Positions 1-9,007 of a stretch of DNA of 64,000 nt are shown here, piece after piece. Under the pieces are notes generated by a model that worked only from the letters and a program-made list of their open reading frames with translations, searched no databases and had not been told where the DNA came from. Both the position numbers and the translations under genes were made by a program. Location of the stretch: assembly GCF_007989085.1 (NCBI RefSeq), contig NZ_BJVJ01000001.1:1-64000 (forward strand), given 5' to 3'. Position 1 is the stretch's first letter, and each line of letters starts with the position of its first letter. The stretch comes from Pseudonocardia sulfidoxydans NBRC 16205 (GTDB taxonomy: Bacteria > Actinomycetota > Actinomycetes > Mycobacteriales > Pseudonocardiaceae).

Positions 1-1
1 C

Positions 2-1138
2 CTAGGCGCGCCCGCGGTGGGGCGATCCGTGCGGTCCGCCCTCGGTAGCCCCGCACCTCCACGGCGCGAACGCCTGCAGCGGGCTCCCGGGCGGTGACTC
101 GCCCCGGTACACCAGCGGCTCCAGCCGCACCGCCGCCGCCGTCTCGTTGCGGGTGCCCAGCCACAGGTCGATGAACTGGTAGGCCTGCCCCGACAAGGTG
201 ACGACGGTGCGCGCCTGTCCGCCGCACGACGTCGCCGAGACCGCCCGGCGCCCAGCCGGCGGCGCACCCCAGTCGGGGTTGGTGTTGGGCGGTGCGGTCC
301 ACGGCCCGGCGAGCGACGACGCCGTCGCGTACCCGGTCGGCGCGCCCGCGCAGTACCCGCAGTGCGGGTCGCTGTAGGTCATGATCCACGTGCCCGTCGA
401 CGGATCACGGTAGGCGCCCGGCGCCTCGGTGTTCGTCAGCCCCGCCAGCCGGCGCGCACCACCCCCGGCGCCCGCGGTCCCGGCCGGGGTCAGCCGTTCC
501 GACGCGAGCGTCTGGTCGGCCATCGTGCACAGCATCACCGGCGGGCGCGGGGCGTCGACGACGATCGAGAAGTCGCCGTTGTCGGTGCAGTCGTACATCG
601 ACGGCTTCGTCGTGGCGCGTCCGCTGCCGCCGCACGGCCCGGTCGGGCCCGCGCACTCCATCGAGTAGTAGGCGTTGGCGCGCAGGCGGTTGAAGTCGTC
701 GGGGGCGTTGAACCAGAGGATCCAGGCGCCGTCGTCGGCACCCCAGCCGGTGCGCTGCACCATCCGCGGGTTGAAGCAGCCCGCGCCCGAGTCGCCGCAG
801 ATCGTCTGCCACACCGCACCCCGGAACGGGCTGACGGACGTGGGCGAGAACAGCCGGGTCGGCGCCGACCACGGCCCGGACGGGCTCGTCGCCTGCGCGA
901 CCCCGAACCCGCACCACGGCGACGCGACACCCCACGCGAACCCGCAGCCGTACATCGTCCCGTAGAGCAGGTAGACGCCGTCGGCCTGCAGGACCATGCC
1001 GTCGTGGAGGTCGACCCCGGAGATGGTGATCCCCTCGGGAGCGGCCGCGGGTGCGGTCGGGGCCGCCGCCGCCGTCGTCGCGACGAGCCCCGCCGCGAGC
1101 ACCGCGCACACGACGAGGGCGCGCACGAACCTGGTCAT
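2..1138 (-). CDS. secreted GH43-like five-bladed beta-propeller protein
   Basis: Encodes 378 aa. The N-terminus is a Sec signal peptide: MTRF, a run of hydrophobic A/V/L residues, then an Ala-rich cleavage zone near residues 25-35. The mature part has repeating propeller-like strands such as DGVYLLYGT, WILWFNAP and GTWIMTYSDPHCGY, and many cysteines, as expected for a disulfide-stabilised exported protein. This pattern resembles family 43 glycoside hydrolases or related arabinan/xylan-active propellers. I chose the ATG at 1138 because everything upstream in this frame lacks a signal peptide and overlaps the divergent dehydrogenase gene. The substrate cannot be deduced and the catalytic acids were not located with certainty, so it could be a non-catalytic propeller. 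Confidence 0.55.
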   Translation of the reverse strand: MTRFVRALVVCAVLAAGLVATTAAAAPTAPAAAPEGITISGVDLHDGMVLQADGVYLLYGTMYGCGFAWGVASPWCGFGVAQATSPSGPWSAPTRLFSPTSVSPFRGAVWQTICGDSGAGCFNPRMVQRTGWGADDGAWILWFNAPDDFNRLRANAYYSMECAGPTGPCGGSGRATTKPSMYDCTDNGDFSIVVDAPRPPVMLCTMADQTLASERLTPAGTAGAGGGARRLAGLTNTEAPGAYRDPSTGTWIMTYSDPHCGYCAGAPTGYATASSLAGPWTAPPNTNPDWGAPPAGRRAVSATSCGGQARTVVTLSGQAYQFIDLWLGTRNETAAAVRLEPLVYRGESPPGSPLQAFAPWRCGATEGGPHGSPHRGRA

Positions 1139-1277
1139 GACGCGCCCCGCACCGCCGCCCATGTCCTCACCCTGGCAGCCCCTCACCCCCGGACCCCGCA
1201 CCTCACCCGATCGCGGGCGACGCCCGAGACCCCGGAGAACCGGGCGCGGCGCCGTGTCATCGGCTAGGAAGGGGAAC

Positions 1278-2387
1278 GTGACCGACGCCAGAGCAGCCGT
1301 CCTCACCCGGTACCGCGCCCCCTTCACCGTCGAGACGTTCCCGCGCCCCGAACCCGAGCCCGGGGCGCTCGTCGTCGACATCGAGGCCGCCACTATCTGC
1401 GGCTCCGACGTGCACGTGTGGGCCGGTGACCTCGAAGGACGCCTCCCGATCTCCCCGCCCCTGATCCTCGGCCACGAGATGGCCGGCCGGGTCACCGCGA
1501 TCGGCGCGGGAGCCGAGGTCGACAGCCTCGGCAACCCCGTCCGGATCGGCGACCGGATCGTCTGGGCGCACACCCCGTGCGGGCGCTGCCGCCAGTGCAC
1601 CCTCGACAAGGAGCCGACGCTGTGCCCGCAGCGCTACATCGGCTACATGTCCGACTGCAGCCGCCCGCCCCACTTCACCGGGACCTTCGCCGAGGTCGGC
1701 TACGTCGTCCCCCGCGCCGGGCGGCTGGTGATCCCCGACGGTGTCGAGAGCACCTGGGCGGCCGCCGGCAGCTGCGCGGTCCGCACCGTCGTCCGGGCCC
1801 TGGACGTCCTGGGGCGCATCGACTTCTCCGACACCGTGCTCGTCCAGGGGGCGGGCCCGGTCGGGCTCTTCACGACGGCACTCGCCTCCCTGCACGAGCC
1901 CCGCACGCTGGTCGTCGTGGGCGGCCCGGCCGACCGCCTCGCCGTCGCGCAGGAGTGGGGCGCCACCGACGTCGTGTCCGTCGAGGAGCATCCCGACCCT
2001 GTGGATCGGGTCGAGATCGTGCGGGACCTGACGGGCGGCGGACCGAGCGTCGCCTTCGAGATGGCGGGCGCACCCGGTGCCGCGGCCGAGGGCGTCGACA
2101 TGATGGGACGCAACGGCCGCTACGTCCTCATGGGCACGCTCGGCGGCGAGCGCCAGCAGGTCGACGTCGCCCGGATCGTCGGGTACGGGCTGCAGCTGCG
2201 CGGCTCGATGAGCGGCGACATCGGCGACTACGCCGTCGCCCTCGACGCGCTCGACCGGTTCGCCGACCGCTTCGACTGGAACCGCATCCTCGGCACCACC
2301 TACGGCCTGTCCGACCTCGACCGCGCGATGGACGCCATGCACGCCATGGCCGAGATCAAGCCCGTCCTCGACCCCCGGCTCCCGTGA
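1278..2387 (+). CDS. zinc-dependent medium-chain alcohol dehydrogenase
   Basis: Encodes 369 aa of the MDR superfamily and probably oxidises an alcohol with NAD(P)+. The catalytic zinc ligand Cys41 lies in ICGSDVHVW and is followed by GHE at 65-67. The structural-zinc loop CGRCRQC with a further Cys at 115 follows, and the Rossmann segment VQGAGPVGL lies near residue 195. The GTG start at 1278 is preceded by AGGAAGGGG at 1266-1274. Its stop overlaps the start of the CoA-transferase gene (GTGA), so the two are translationally coupled and probably work on one substrate. The actual alcohol is unknown. Confidence 0.85.
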   Translation: MTDARAAVLTRYRAPFTVETFPRPEPEPGALVVDIEAATICGSDVHVWAGDLEGRLPISPPLILGHEMAGRVTAIGAGAEVDSLGNPVRIGDRIVWAHTPCGRCRQCTLDKEPTLCPQRYIGYMSDCSRPPHFTGTFAEVGYVVPRAGRLVIPDGVESTWAAAGSCAVRTVVRALDVLGRIDFSDTVLVQGAGPVGLFTTALASLHEPRTLVVVGGPADRLAVAQEWGATDVVSVEEHPDPVDRVEIVRDLTGGGPSVAFEMAGAPGAAAEGVDMMGRNGRYVLMGTLGGERQQVDVARIVGYGLQLRGSMSGDIGDYAVALDALDRFADRFDWNRILGTTYGLSDLDRAMDAMHAMAEIKPVLDPRLP

Positions 2388-3514
2388 GCGGGCAGGGCTC
2401 CACCTACGCCGGGCTGCGGGTCGTCGACTTCACCGCCATGATCGCCGGGCCCTACGCCGCGATGATCCTGGCCGACCAGGGCGCCGACGTCGTCAAGATC
2501 GAGAAGCCCGGTGGTGACGACTCGCGGCGCCTCGCCCCCTTCGCCGACGACGGCATCTCGACGATCTTCACGACGTTCAACCGCAACAAGCGCAGCGTCG
2601 TCCTCGCCCTGACCACCCCCTCCGGTCTCGATGCGGCGCTGCGGCTGTGCGACCAGGCCGACGTCGTCATGGAGAGCTACCGGCCCGGCAAGTTCGACAC
2701 GCTCGGCCTGTCCTGGGAGACGCTCTCGGCGCGCAACCCGCGGCTCGTCTACTGCTCGGTGTCCGCGTTCGGGCGCGGGCCCCTCGGCGCGGAGCTGCCC
2801 GGCTACGACCCCGTCGTCCAGGCCTTCACCGGCATCGTCGACGCCACCGGCCACCCCGGCGGGCCGTCGGCGCGGGTGCCGGCGTCGGTCGTCGACCTCA
2901 CGACCGGCATGTGGGCGGCGATGGGCATCATGTCCGCGCTGGCCCGCCGTTCCGCGAGCGGCCGCGGGGAGCGGGTCGAGGTCGCGCTCGTCGACTCCGG
3001 GTTCGCCCTCATGTGCCATCAGATGGTCAACCTCGTCGCGACGGGGCGCCCGCCCGTCAAGACCGGTGCGGTCACGCCGATGGCCGCCCCCTACGAGACG
3101 TTCCGCGCCTCCGACGGCGAGCTGATGGTCGCCGCGGGCAACGACGCGATCTTCCGACGGATGTGCGCCGCCCTCGGCGTCCCCGAGGTCGCCGACGATC
3201 CACGGTTCGGGTCCGTCGGCGAGCGCGTCGTGAACCGGGAGGCGCTGCACGAGCTCCTGGAGGCACGAACATCGCTGCATCCCCGGCGCGACCTGGAGCG
3301 GATCCTCGGCGACGCCAAGGTCCCGGTGTCCGCGGTCAACCGGCTCGACGAGGCCCTCGCGACCCCCGTTGCGCAGGAACGCCGGATGCTGGTCGACCCG
3401 GTCGACGCCCCTCCCGGCGCCCCCTCCCTGCCGCGGCTGCCGTTCCTCTCCCCCGACGTCGTACTCCGCAACCCGCCGACGCTCGGCCAACACACCGACT
3501 GTGAGTGGCGATAG
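2384..3514 (+). CDS. CaiB/BaiF class III CoA-transferase
   Basis: Encodes 376 aa. Family III CoA-transferases move CoA from one acyl-CoA to a carboxylic acid through an aspartyl-CoA mixed anhydride. N-terminal motifs [17 protein letters not shown] and [14 protein letters not shown] are characteristic. The Asp of SVVDLTTG near residue 168 sits where the catalytic aspartate is expected. The GTG start overlaps the dehydrogenase stop by 4 nt. The last codons (Cys-Glu-Trp-Arg-stop) fall inside the 40-bp palindrome at 3501-3540, so the present C-terminus has been shaped by that element. Donor and acceptor acids are unknown; the coupled alcohol dehydrogenase suggests CoA activation of an oxidised alcohol. 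Confidence 0.85.
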   Translation: MSGQGSTYAGLRVVDFTAMIAGPYAAMILADQGADVVKIEKPGGDDSRRLAPFADDGISTIFTTFNRNKRSVVLALTTPSGLDAALRLCDQADVVMESYRPGKFDTLGLSWETLSARNPRLVYCSVSAFGRGPLGAELPGYDPVVQAFTGIVDATGHPGGPSARVPASVVDLTTGMWAAMGIMSALARRSASGRGERVEVALVDSGFALMCHQMVNLVATGRPPVKTGAVTPMAAPYETFRASDGELMVAAGNDAIFRRMCAALGVPEVADDPRFGSVGERVVNREALHELLEARTSLHPRRDLERILGDAKVPVSAVNRLDEALATPVAQERRMLVDPVDAPPGAPSLPRLPFLSPDVVLRNPPTLGQHTDCEWR

Positions 3515-3540
3515 TCGCTATCGCGACTATCGCCACTCAC
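3501..3540. repeat. 40-bp palindromic element, copy 1
   Basis: Two perfect 18-bp arms (GTGAGTGGCGATAGTCGC and its complement) surround the 4-nt loop TATC. The CoA-transferase stop codon TAG (3512-3514) lies in the left arm. Copies 2 (7818) and 3 (15878) have the same architecture. Compared with them, an arm base changes together with its partner. As RNA this would be a very stable hairpin, so it may terminate transcription or protect mRNA 3' ends. It could equally be a REP/MITE-like mobile palindrome. Confidence 0.9.
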
Positions 3541-3603
3541 GACCCCGCACCTGGTCTGCTCCCCACCTGGGCGCGGCCACCTTCTGCCGAGACGTGGGGC
3601 AGG

Positions 3604-6561
3604 ATGCGGGAGGTGCAGTACGGCATCCTCGGACCGCTGCAGGTCCGGACCTCCTCGGGTGAGGACGTCGCCGTCGGCGGACCCCGCCCGCGGGCGCTGC
3701 TGACGATGCTGCTGCTGCAGGCGGGCCGGGTCGTGAGCGTGGACGCGCTCGTCGACGGCCAGTACGGCGACGACCTGCCCGCGGGCGCGGCGAACGCGGT
3801 GCAGGCGCAGGTGTCGCGGCTGCGGCGCGCGCTGCCGCCCGGGACGATCGAGTTCACCGGCGGCGGCTACCGGGTCGCGGCCGACCCGGACGACGTCGAC
3901 GCGCTGCGGTTCGCGCGGCTCGCCGCCGACGGCCGCCGCGCACTCGCGGAGGGACGCGCGAGCGACGCTGCCGCGCTCCAGCGGGAGTCGCTCGGGTTGT
4001 GGCGCGGACCGGCGCTGCCCGACCTCGCGCCCGGCCCCGCGACGACCCGGCTCGACGGGCTGCGCCTCGACGCGCAGGAGGACCTCGCCGAGGCGGAGCT
4101 GGCGCTGCCCGACGGCACGTCCGTCGCGACCCTGGAGGCGCTCGCAGCCGAGCACCCGTTGCGGGAACGCCTCCGCGGCCTGCTGATGCGCGCGCTGCAC
4201 GCCGCGGGCCGCCCGGCGCAGGCGTTGGAGGAGTACGAGAAGGTCCGCAAGCTGCTGCGCGCCGAGCTGGGCACCGACCCGTCGCCGGAGCTGGCCGAGG
4301 TGCACACCGCCATCCTGCGCGCCGAGCACCCCGCCCCACCCCGGCCGCGCACGGCACCGGCGCAGCTGACCTCGTTCGTCGGCCGGGCGGCGGAGCTCGA
4401 CCGGCTCGCCGCACTCGCGACCAGCAGGCTCGTGACGATCCTCGGCCCCGGCGGCATGGGCAAGACGCGGCTGGCCGCCGAGTACGCGGCCGGCGTCGGA
4501 TGCTGGGTGGAGCTCACCCCGCTCGGGCCGACGGCCGACCGCGACGCCGTCGCCACCACCGTCCTCGCCGCGCTCGGGGTTCGCGACTCCCCCACCGGCG
4601 TCACGACACCGCTCGACCGGCTCGTCGCAGCGCTCGGCGAGCAGCAGCACCTGCTGCTCGTCGTCGACAACTGCGAACAGGTCGTCGCCGCCGCGGCCGC
4701 CGTCGCCCGCGAGGTACTGGCGGCCTGCCCCGGCGTCCGGATCGTCGCGACGAGCCGGGAACCCCTCGGGCTCACCGGCGAGACCCTGCTGCCTCTCGCT
4801 CCGCTCCCGGACGCGGTGCGGCTCTTCGCCGACCGCGCCGCCGCCGTCCGGCCCGGTTTCGTCGTCGACTCCACGAACGCGGCGACCGTCGAGACGATCT
4901 GCGCCGCGCTCGACGGCCTCCCGCTGGCCATCGAGCTGGCGGCGGCCCGGCTGCGGCAGTTCGGCGTCGACACCTTGGCGCGCAGGCTGTCCGAGCACGA
5001 CCGGTTCCGGGTCCTTTCCCGCGGCGACCCCACCGCCGACGCCCGGCACCGCACGTTGGAGGCCGTCGTCGCGTGGAGCTGGGACCTGCTCAACGACGAG
5101 GAGCAGACCCTGGCGCGGCGGTTCGCGATCTTCGCCGGTGGCGCACCCGCCGAGGCCGTCGAGGCGGTGTGCGGGGTGCCCGAGGACGTTCTCGACGACC
5201 TCGTCGACCGCTCGCTCGTCGAGACCGACGGCGAGCGCTACCGGATGCTCGAGACGGTTCGGCTGTTCTGCCTGGCCCGGCTCGACGACGCCGCGGAGCG
5301 CGACGCGACCGCCGCCGCCCACGCCCGCCACCACCTCGCCCTGGCCCGGGAGGCCGATCCGCAGCTGCGCCGGGCCGACCAGCTCCGGTGGCTCGCGCGG
5401 CTCTCCGCCGAGGACGCGAACCTGACGGCGGCGCTGCGCTGGTCCGCCGACCACGACCGACCGACGGCGTTCGCGCTGGTCGCAGCCCTGGCCGCCTACT
5501 GGTGGCTGTCGGGGCGGCACAGCAGACCCGGCCCGGTCGCGGCGGCACTCCTGCGAGCAGGCGACCCGCCCGACGGCATGGACGAGGAGTACGCATCCGT
5601 GGTCGCCCACGCGGTCCCGCGCGCGGCACCGGAGCACTGGGCGCGCGGTGAGGCGATCATGCGCACCCGCGGCCGCGAGCTGCGGCACCCGTTCGGGGCG
5701 GCGTTGTGGGGCATGGCGGCGGGTCCACCCGCAGCCGGCCCGAACCCGCGACTCATCGGCACCGACCCGTGGAGCGTCGCGCTCGACCGGCTCAGCTCCG
5801 CCCTGCTCGACCTGCTCGACGGCCGGCCCGCCGACGCCGGGCTCGCCGCGGCCCGCGACGCGTTCGACGAGCTCGGCGAGCGCTGGGGCGGTGCGCAGGC
5901 GCTCGACTGGCTCGCGCTGGTCGCGAGCCGCCGGGGCGAGTGGGCGCGGGCGCAGGAGCTGTGGTCGGAGGCGCTGCGGCTGCAGGAGGAGCTGGGCGCG
6001 CTCGACGAGTGCGCGGAGGTCCTGTGCCACCGGGCGACGGGCCTGCTGCGCCGGGGCGACGTCGACGCCGCGGCGGCCGACGTCGCGCATGCCCGCGAGC
6101 TCTGGACGAGCGCAGGCCGTTCCCCGCTGCCGCAGGAGGCGAAGCTCGTGGAGGCGGAGATCGCGATGGCCCGGGGCGACCTCCCGGCAGCCCGTGCGGT
6201 ACTGGCCGCCGCCGGCGAGGGAGCCGCCGCGTTGACGGCCCGCGGCCGTGCCGCCGAGGACCCCGAGGAGGCCCGGCGCCTCCACCGCGACGCGCTGGAC
6301 GCGGCACCCCCGCTGGCCGCGGCGCGGGCCGACGCCCTGGAAGGCGTGGCATCGACGGTCGGTCCCGAAAGGGCCGCGTTCCTGCTCGGCGTCGCCGTCG
6401 CGCTCCGCGGGACGGCCGTGGCGGGCGACCCGCACGTCGCCCGCGTCGCGGCGCGGGCCCGCGACGCCGTGGGCCCCGACGCCTTCTCTGCCGCCTGGTC
6501 CCGCGGCGCCGCCCTCCCCCGCGAGGAGGCGCTCCGCGTCTCGTCAGCCGACTGTCGGTGA
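3604..6561 (+). CDS. BTAD/AfsR-type transcriptional regulator with NB-ARC ATPase and TPR-like region
   Basis: Encodes about 985 aa. The N-terminus (YGILGPLQV to GGGYRVAADPDD, roughly residues 5-95) is an OmpR/SARP-like winged helix. A bacterial transcriptional activation domain follows to about residue 240 (LFMRALHAAGRPAQALEEY-like segment). The ATPase part has a P-loop GPGGMGKT near 280, Walker B LLLVVDNCEQ, and ATSREPLGLTGE. The C-terminal third is helical and repeat-like. Such proteins are nucleotide-dependent activators of neighbouring genes. The FAD monooxygenase begins 30 nt downstream and is the obvious target. The start is ambiguous: ATG at 3604, or GTG at 3613, which is better spaced from GGGGCAGG. 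Confidence 0.85.
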   Translation: MREVQYGILGPLQVRTSSGEDVAVGGPRPRALLTMLLLQAGRVVSVDALVDGQYGDDLPAGAANAVQAQVSRLRRALPPGTIEFTGGGYRVAADPDDVDALRFARLAADGRRALAEGRASDAAALQRESLGLWRGPALPDLAPGPATTRLDGLRLDAQEDLAEAELALPDGTSVATLEALAAEHPLRERLRGLLMRALHAAGRPAQALEEYEKVRKLLRAELGTDPSPELAEVHTAILRAEHPAPPRPRTAPAQLTSFVGRAAELDRLAALATSRLVTILGPGGMGKTRLAAEYAAGVGCWVELTPLGPTADRDAVATTVLAALGVRDSPTGVTTPLDRLVAALGEQQHLLLVVDNCEQVVAAAAAVAREVLAACPGVRIVATSREPLGLTGETLLPLAPLPDAVRLFADRAAAVRPGFVVDSTNAATVETICAALDGLPLAIELAAARLRQFGVDTLARRLSEHDRFRVLSRGDPTADARHRTLEAVVAWSWDLLNDEEQTLARRFAIFAGGAPAEAVEAVCGVPEDVLDDLVDRSLVETDGERYRMLETVRLFCLARLDDAAERDATAAAHARHHLALAREADPQLRRADQLRWLARLSAEDANLTAALRWSADHDRPTAFALVAALAAYWWLSGRHSRPGPVAAALLRAGDPPDGMDEEYASVVAHAVPRAAPEHWARGEAIMRTRGRELRHPFGAALWGMAAGPPAAGPNPRLIGTDPWSVALDRLSSALLDLLDGRPADAGLAAARDAFDELGERWGGAQALDWLALVASRRGEWARAQELWSEALRLQEELGALDECAEVLCHRATGLLRRGDVDAAAADVAHARELWTSAGRSPLPQEAKLVEAEIAMARGDLPAARAVLAAAGEGAAALTARGRAAEDPEEARRLHRDALDAAPPLAAARADALEGVASTVGPERAAFLLGVAVALRGTAVAGDPHVARVAARARDAVGPDAFSAAWSRGAALPREEALRVSSADCR

Positions 6562-6591
6562 GCTGTCAGCGGTACCCGCCACCTTCTGGTC

Positions 6592-7794
6592 ATGACGAAC
6601 AACGACCTGACCGGCACCACCGTCCTCGTCTCCGGCGCCAGCATCGCCGGACCGGCCCTGGCCTGGTGGCTCACCCGCTACGGCGCGACCGTCACGATCG
6701 TGGAGCGGGCGCCCGAGCTGCGCACCGGTGGCCAGGCCGTCGACTTCAAGGGCGCGATCCACCGCGCGGTCCTCGACAAGATGGGTCTCTGGGAGGAGAT
6801 CGAGCGCCGCGCCACCGGCGGCCACGACCAGACCGTCATCGACGCCGACGGCCGCCCCGTCACCGTCATCCCCGGCGACTTCACCGGAGGCGACGTCGAG
6901 ATCCGCCGCGGCGACCTGGCCGCGATCCTCTACGAACGCACCGTGGAGGACTGCGAGTACGTCTTCGGCGACACGATCACCTCGCTCACCGAGACCGCCG
7001 ACGGCCTGCACGTCACCTTCCGCGACGCCGCGCCGCGCACGTTCGACCTCGTCGTCGGGGCCGACGGCATCCACTCCGCCGTACGCCGGATCGCGTTCGG
7101 GCCGGAGGCCGACTACGTCCACCACCTGGGCTTCCACTACGCGCTGGCCGACATCGGCGAGGTCGAGGGTGTGCACGGCGGTGTCATGTACAACGAGCGC
7201 GGCCGCATGTGCGCGGTCGGCGGCCCGAAGGCCCCCGCGTTCTTCGTGTTCGCGTCGAAGGACACCGCGGCGCAGCTCGACGCCGCCCGCGACGACGTCC
7301 CCGCCCAGCAGCGGATGCTCGCCGACGCCTACCGGGGCGCGGGTTGGCGGGTGGGCGAGATCGTCGACAGGATGCCGGCGTCGACGGGCTTCTACCTCGA
7401 CTCGATCAGCCAGGTCCGCATCGACCGCTACTCGTCGGGGCGGGTCGTGCTGCTCGGCGACTCGGCGTGGGGCAACACGTTGGGCGGTTTCGGGACGGGC
7501 CTCGCGGTCGTCGGTGCGTATGTGCTCGCCGGTGAGCTGGCCGCCGCCCGCGGCGACCACGAGGTGGCGTTCGCGCAGTACGAGGTGCTCATGCGCCGCT
7601 ACGCGAAGGTCGCGAAGGCGGGGAACGCGGGCCCGTTCCTGGCGCCCCGCACCCGCCACGGCATGTGGACGCGCAACGCGCTGTTCCGCTTCCGGCCCAT
7701 GCTGTGGCTCATGATGCGGATGACCGACGACTACGCCACCGACGTCGACCTGCGCGACTACCCGGCGCCGCGGGGCAACCTGACCGAATCCTGA
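6592..7794 (+). CDS. FAD-dependent monooxygenase, PHBH/TetX-like
   Basis: Encodes 400 aa. The N-terminal dinucleotide fold has the variant GASIAGPALA instead of GxGxxG, typical of one subgroup of class A flavin monooxygenases. ERAPELRTGGQAVDFKG follows. The second FAD motif, LLGDSAWG, and GFGTGLAVVGAYVLA lie near residues 282-312. The enzyme would hydroxylate an aromatic or polyketide-like substrate with NAD(P)H and O2. It is 30 nt downstream of the BTAD regulator in the same direction, so the two probably form a regulator-enzyme pair. It is convergent with the dehydrogenase gene at 7864, with palindrome copy 2 between them. The substrate is unknown; an antibiotic-inactivating role is possible but unproven. 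Confidence 0.85.
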   Translation: MTNNDLTGTTVLVSGASIAGPALAWWLTRYGATVTIVERAPELRTGGQAVDFKGAIHRAVLDKMGLWEEIERRATGGHDQTVIDADGRPVTVIPGDFTGGDVEIRRGDLAAILYERTVEDCEYVFGDTITSLTETADGLHVTFRDAAPRTFDLVVGADGIHSAVRRIAFGPEADYVHHLGFHYALADIGEVEGVHGGVMYNERGRMCAVGGPKAPAFFVFASKDTAAQLDAARDDVPAQQRMLADAYRGAGWRVGEIVDRMPASTGFYLDSISQVRIDRYSSGRVVLLGDSAWGNTLGGFGTGLAVVGAYVLAGELAAARGDHEVAFAQYEVLMRRYAKVAKAGNAGPFLAPRTRHGMWTRNALFRFRPMLWLMMRMTDDYATDVDLRDYPAPRGNLTES

Positions 7795-7817
7795 CGCATC
7801 GTGCCTGGCCAGAGGTT

Positions 7818-7857
7818 GTGAGTGGCAATAGTCGCGATAGCGACTATTGCCACTCAC
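7818..7857. repeat. 40-bp palindromic element, copy 2
   Basis: Perfect 18-bp arms GTGAGTGGCAATAGTCGC and complement with loop GATA. It sits between two convergent genes. Relative to copy 1 the tenth arm base is A instead of G, and the opposite arm carries the matching T, so pairing is kept. Probable bidirectional terminator or mobile palindrome. Confidence 0.9.
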
Positions 7858-7863
7858 AGGGGT

Positions 7864-8970
7864 TCAGAGGGCCGCGACGACCGCCTCGGTGAACGACGTC
7901 GTACCCGCGGTGCCGCCGACGTCGCGGGTGCGGGTCCCGGCAGCGAGGGTCGCGTCGACGGCCGCACGGACCCGGCGGGCGGCGTCGAGGCAGCGGGCGT
8001 CGTCGTGCCGGTCGCCGAGCCAGTCGAGCATCATCGCGACGGACAGGATCATGCCGACGGGGTTGGCGAGGTCGCGACCGGCGATGTCGGGGGCGCTGCC
8101 GTGGCAGGGCTGGAAGACGGCGTGGTCGCGGCCGATGTCGGCCGAGGGGGCGAGGCCGAGTCCGCCGGTGATGCCCGCGGCGAGGTCGGACACGATGTCG
8201 CCGAACATGTTCTCCATGACGACGACGTCGAACCGTTCGGGTTCGCGCACCATCATCATGACGCCGGCGTCGACGTAGACCCGCTCGGTCTCGATGCCGG
8301 GGTGGCGTTCGGCGACCTCATCGAAGATGCGGCGCAGGAAGGCCTGGCTCTTGAGCACGTTGGCCTTGTCGAACAGCGTGACCCGGCCAGGACCACCGGT
8401 GCGGCGCCGGGCGGCGGCCAGGGAGAAGGAGACCTCGAACAGGGTCTCGCTCGTGGCGCGGGTGATGGTCATACGGTCGTGCTCGACGTCGGGGTCCCCC
8501 GACGGCGGGTCGTTGCGGCCGGCGAACAGGCCTTCGGTGCTCTCCCGCACGGTGACGAAGTCGACCTTGGGTGCATACAACACGGGGTCGATTCCGGGGA
8601 GCAGCGTCGCAGGCCGGACGCCGGCGACGAGACCGAAGCGCTCGCGGAGGTCGATCTGCGGGGCGATCTCGGTGCCGTCGTCGCGGCGGACGTCGGGCAG
8701 ACCCATGGCGCCGAAGAGGATGGCGTCGGCGTCGCCGGCCGCGGTCGTCACGGTCTCGGCGATCGCGACGCCGGTCTCCTTGTACGCGCCGGCTCCGGCC
8801 TGGTGGAAGTCCAGGTCGAAGCGCAGGCCGAGCGGTTCGGCGACCGCGCGGAGGACGGCGACGCCCGCATCCGTGACCTCGACGCCGATGCCGTCGCCGG
8901 GCAGGACGACGACCTCGTAGGAGGCGGGGGCGGGCGGCGCGGGCATGCGGGCTCCGTTCAGGGTGGTCAC
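7864..8970 (-). CDS. tartrate/isopropylmalate-type beta-decarboxylating dehydrogenase
   Basis: Encodes 368 aa of the isocitrate/isopropylmalate dehydrogenase family, which oxidises 2-hydroxy dicarboxylates with NAD+ and Mg2+/Mn2+. The N-terminus has the signature VVLPGDGIGVEV. The central region has YVDAGVMMMVREPERFD followed by ENMFGDIVSDLAAG, which holds the metal-binding aspartates. The C-terminal NAD+ loop is HGSAPDIAGRDLANP. RESTEGLFAG matches the substrate loop of tartrate/malate rather than LeuB enzymes, so D-malate, tartrate or an alkylmalate is likely. It lies directly downstream of a GntR regulator with a candidate operator in the gap. A start at the ninth codon (ATG) is also possible. 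Confidence 0.85.
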   Translation of the reverse strand: MTTLNGARMPAPPAPASYEVVVLPGDGIGVEVTDAGVAVLRAVAEPLGLRFDLDFHQAGAGAYKETGVAIAETVTTAAGDADAILFGAMGLPDVRRDDGTEIAPQIDLRERFGLVAGVRPATLLPGIDPVLYAPKVDFVTVRESTEGLFAGRNDPPSGDPDVEHDRMTITRATSETLFEVSFSLAAARRRTGGPGRVTLFDKANVLKSQAFLRRIFDEVAERHPGIETERVYVDAGVMMMVREPERFDVVVMENMFGDIVSDLAAGITGGLGLAPSADIGRDHAVFQPCHGSAPDIAGRDLANPVGMILSVAMMLDWLGDRHDDARCLDAARRVRAAVDATLAAGTRTRDVGGTAGTTSFTEAVVAAL

Positions 8971-8996
8971 GCTCAGACGCAGCGCAGAGCCCGCGG

Positions 8997-9006
8997 ATTG
9001 TATGCA
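8997..9006 (-). promoter_or_regulatory. candidate GntR operator/-10 region (ATTGTATGCA) upstream of dehydrogenase
   Basis: Read on the minus strand this is TGCATACAAT, which contains a -10-like TACAAT 27 nt before the dehydrogenase start at 8970. It matches sites at 9901, 17106 and 39383. It is likely an internal promoter/operator for the dehydrogenase gene, between it and the GntR stop. Confidence 0.5.
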
Positions 9007-9007
9007 G

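Noticed and set aside
1139..1609. Long N-terminal extension of the GH43-like protein
   Set aside because: The extension runs antisense through the dehydrogenase start region and would bury the signal peptide. ATG 1138 is the sensible start.
3091..6435. Minus-strand open frame of 1114 codons opposite the BTAD regulator
   Set aside because: High-GC shadow frame: the plus strand has clear winged-helix, BTAD and P-loop motifs, while the minus frame is low-complexity Arg/Gly/Gln and overlaps real genes.
8572..8580. TTGTATGCA-like site inside the dehydrogenase gene
   Set aside because: It encodes Leu-Tyr-Ala in a conserved part of the protein and is not near a start, so it is treated as coincidence.
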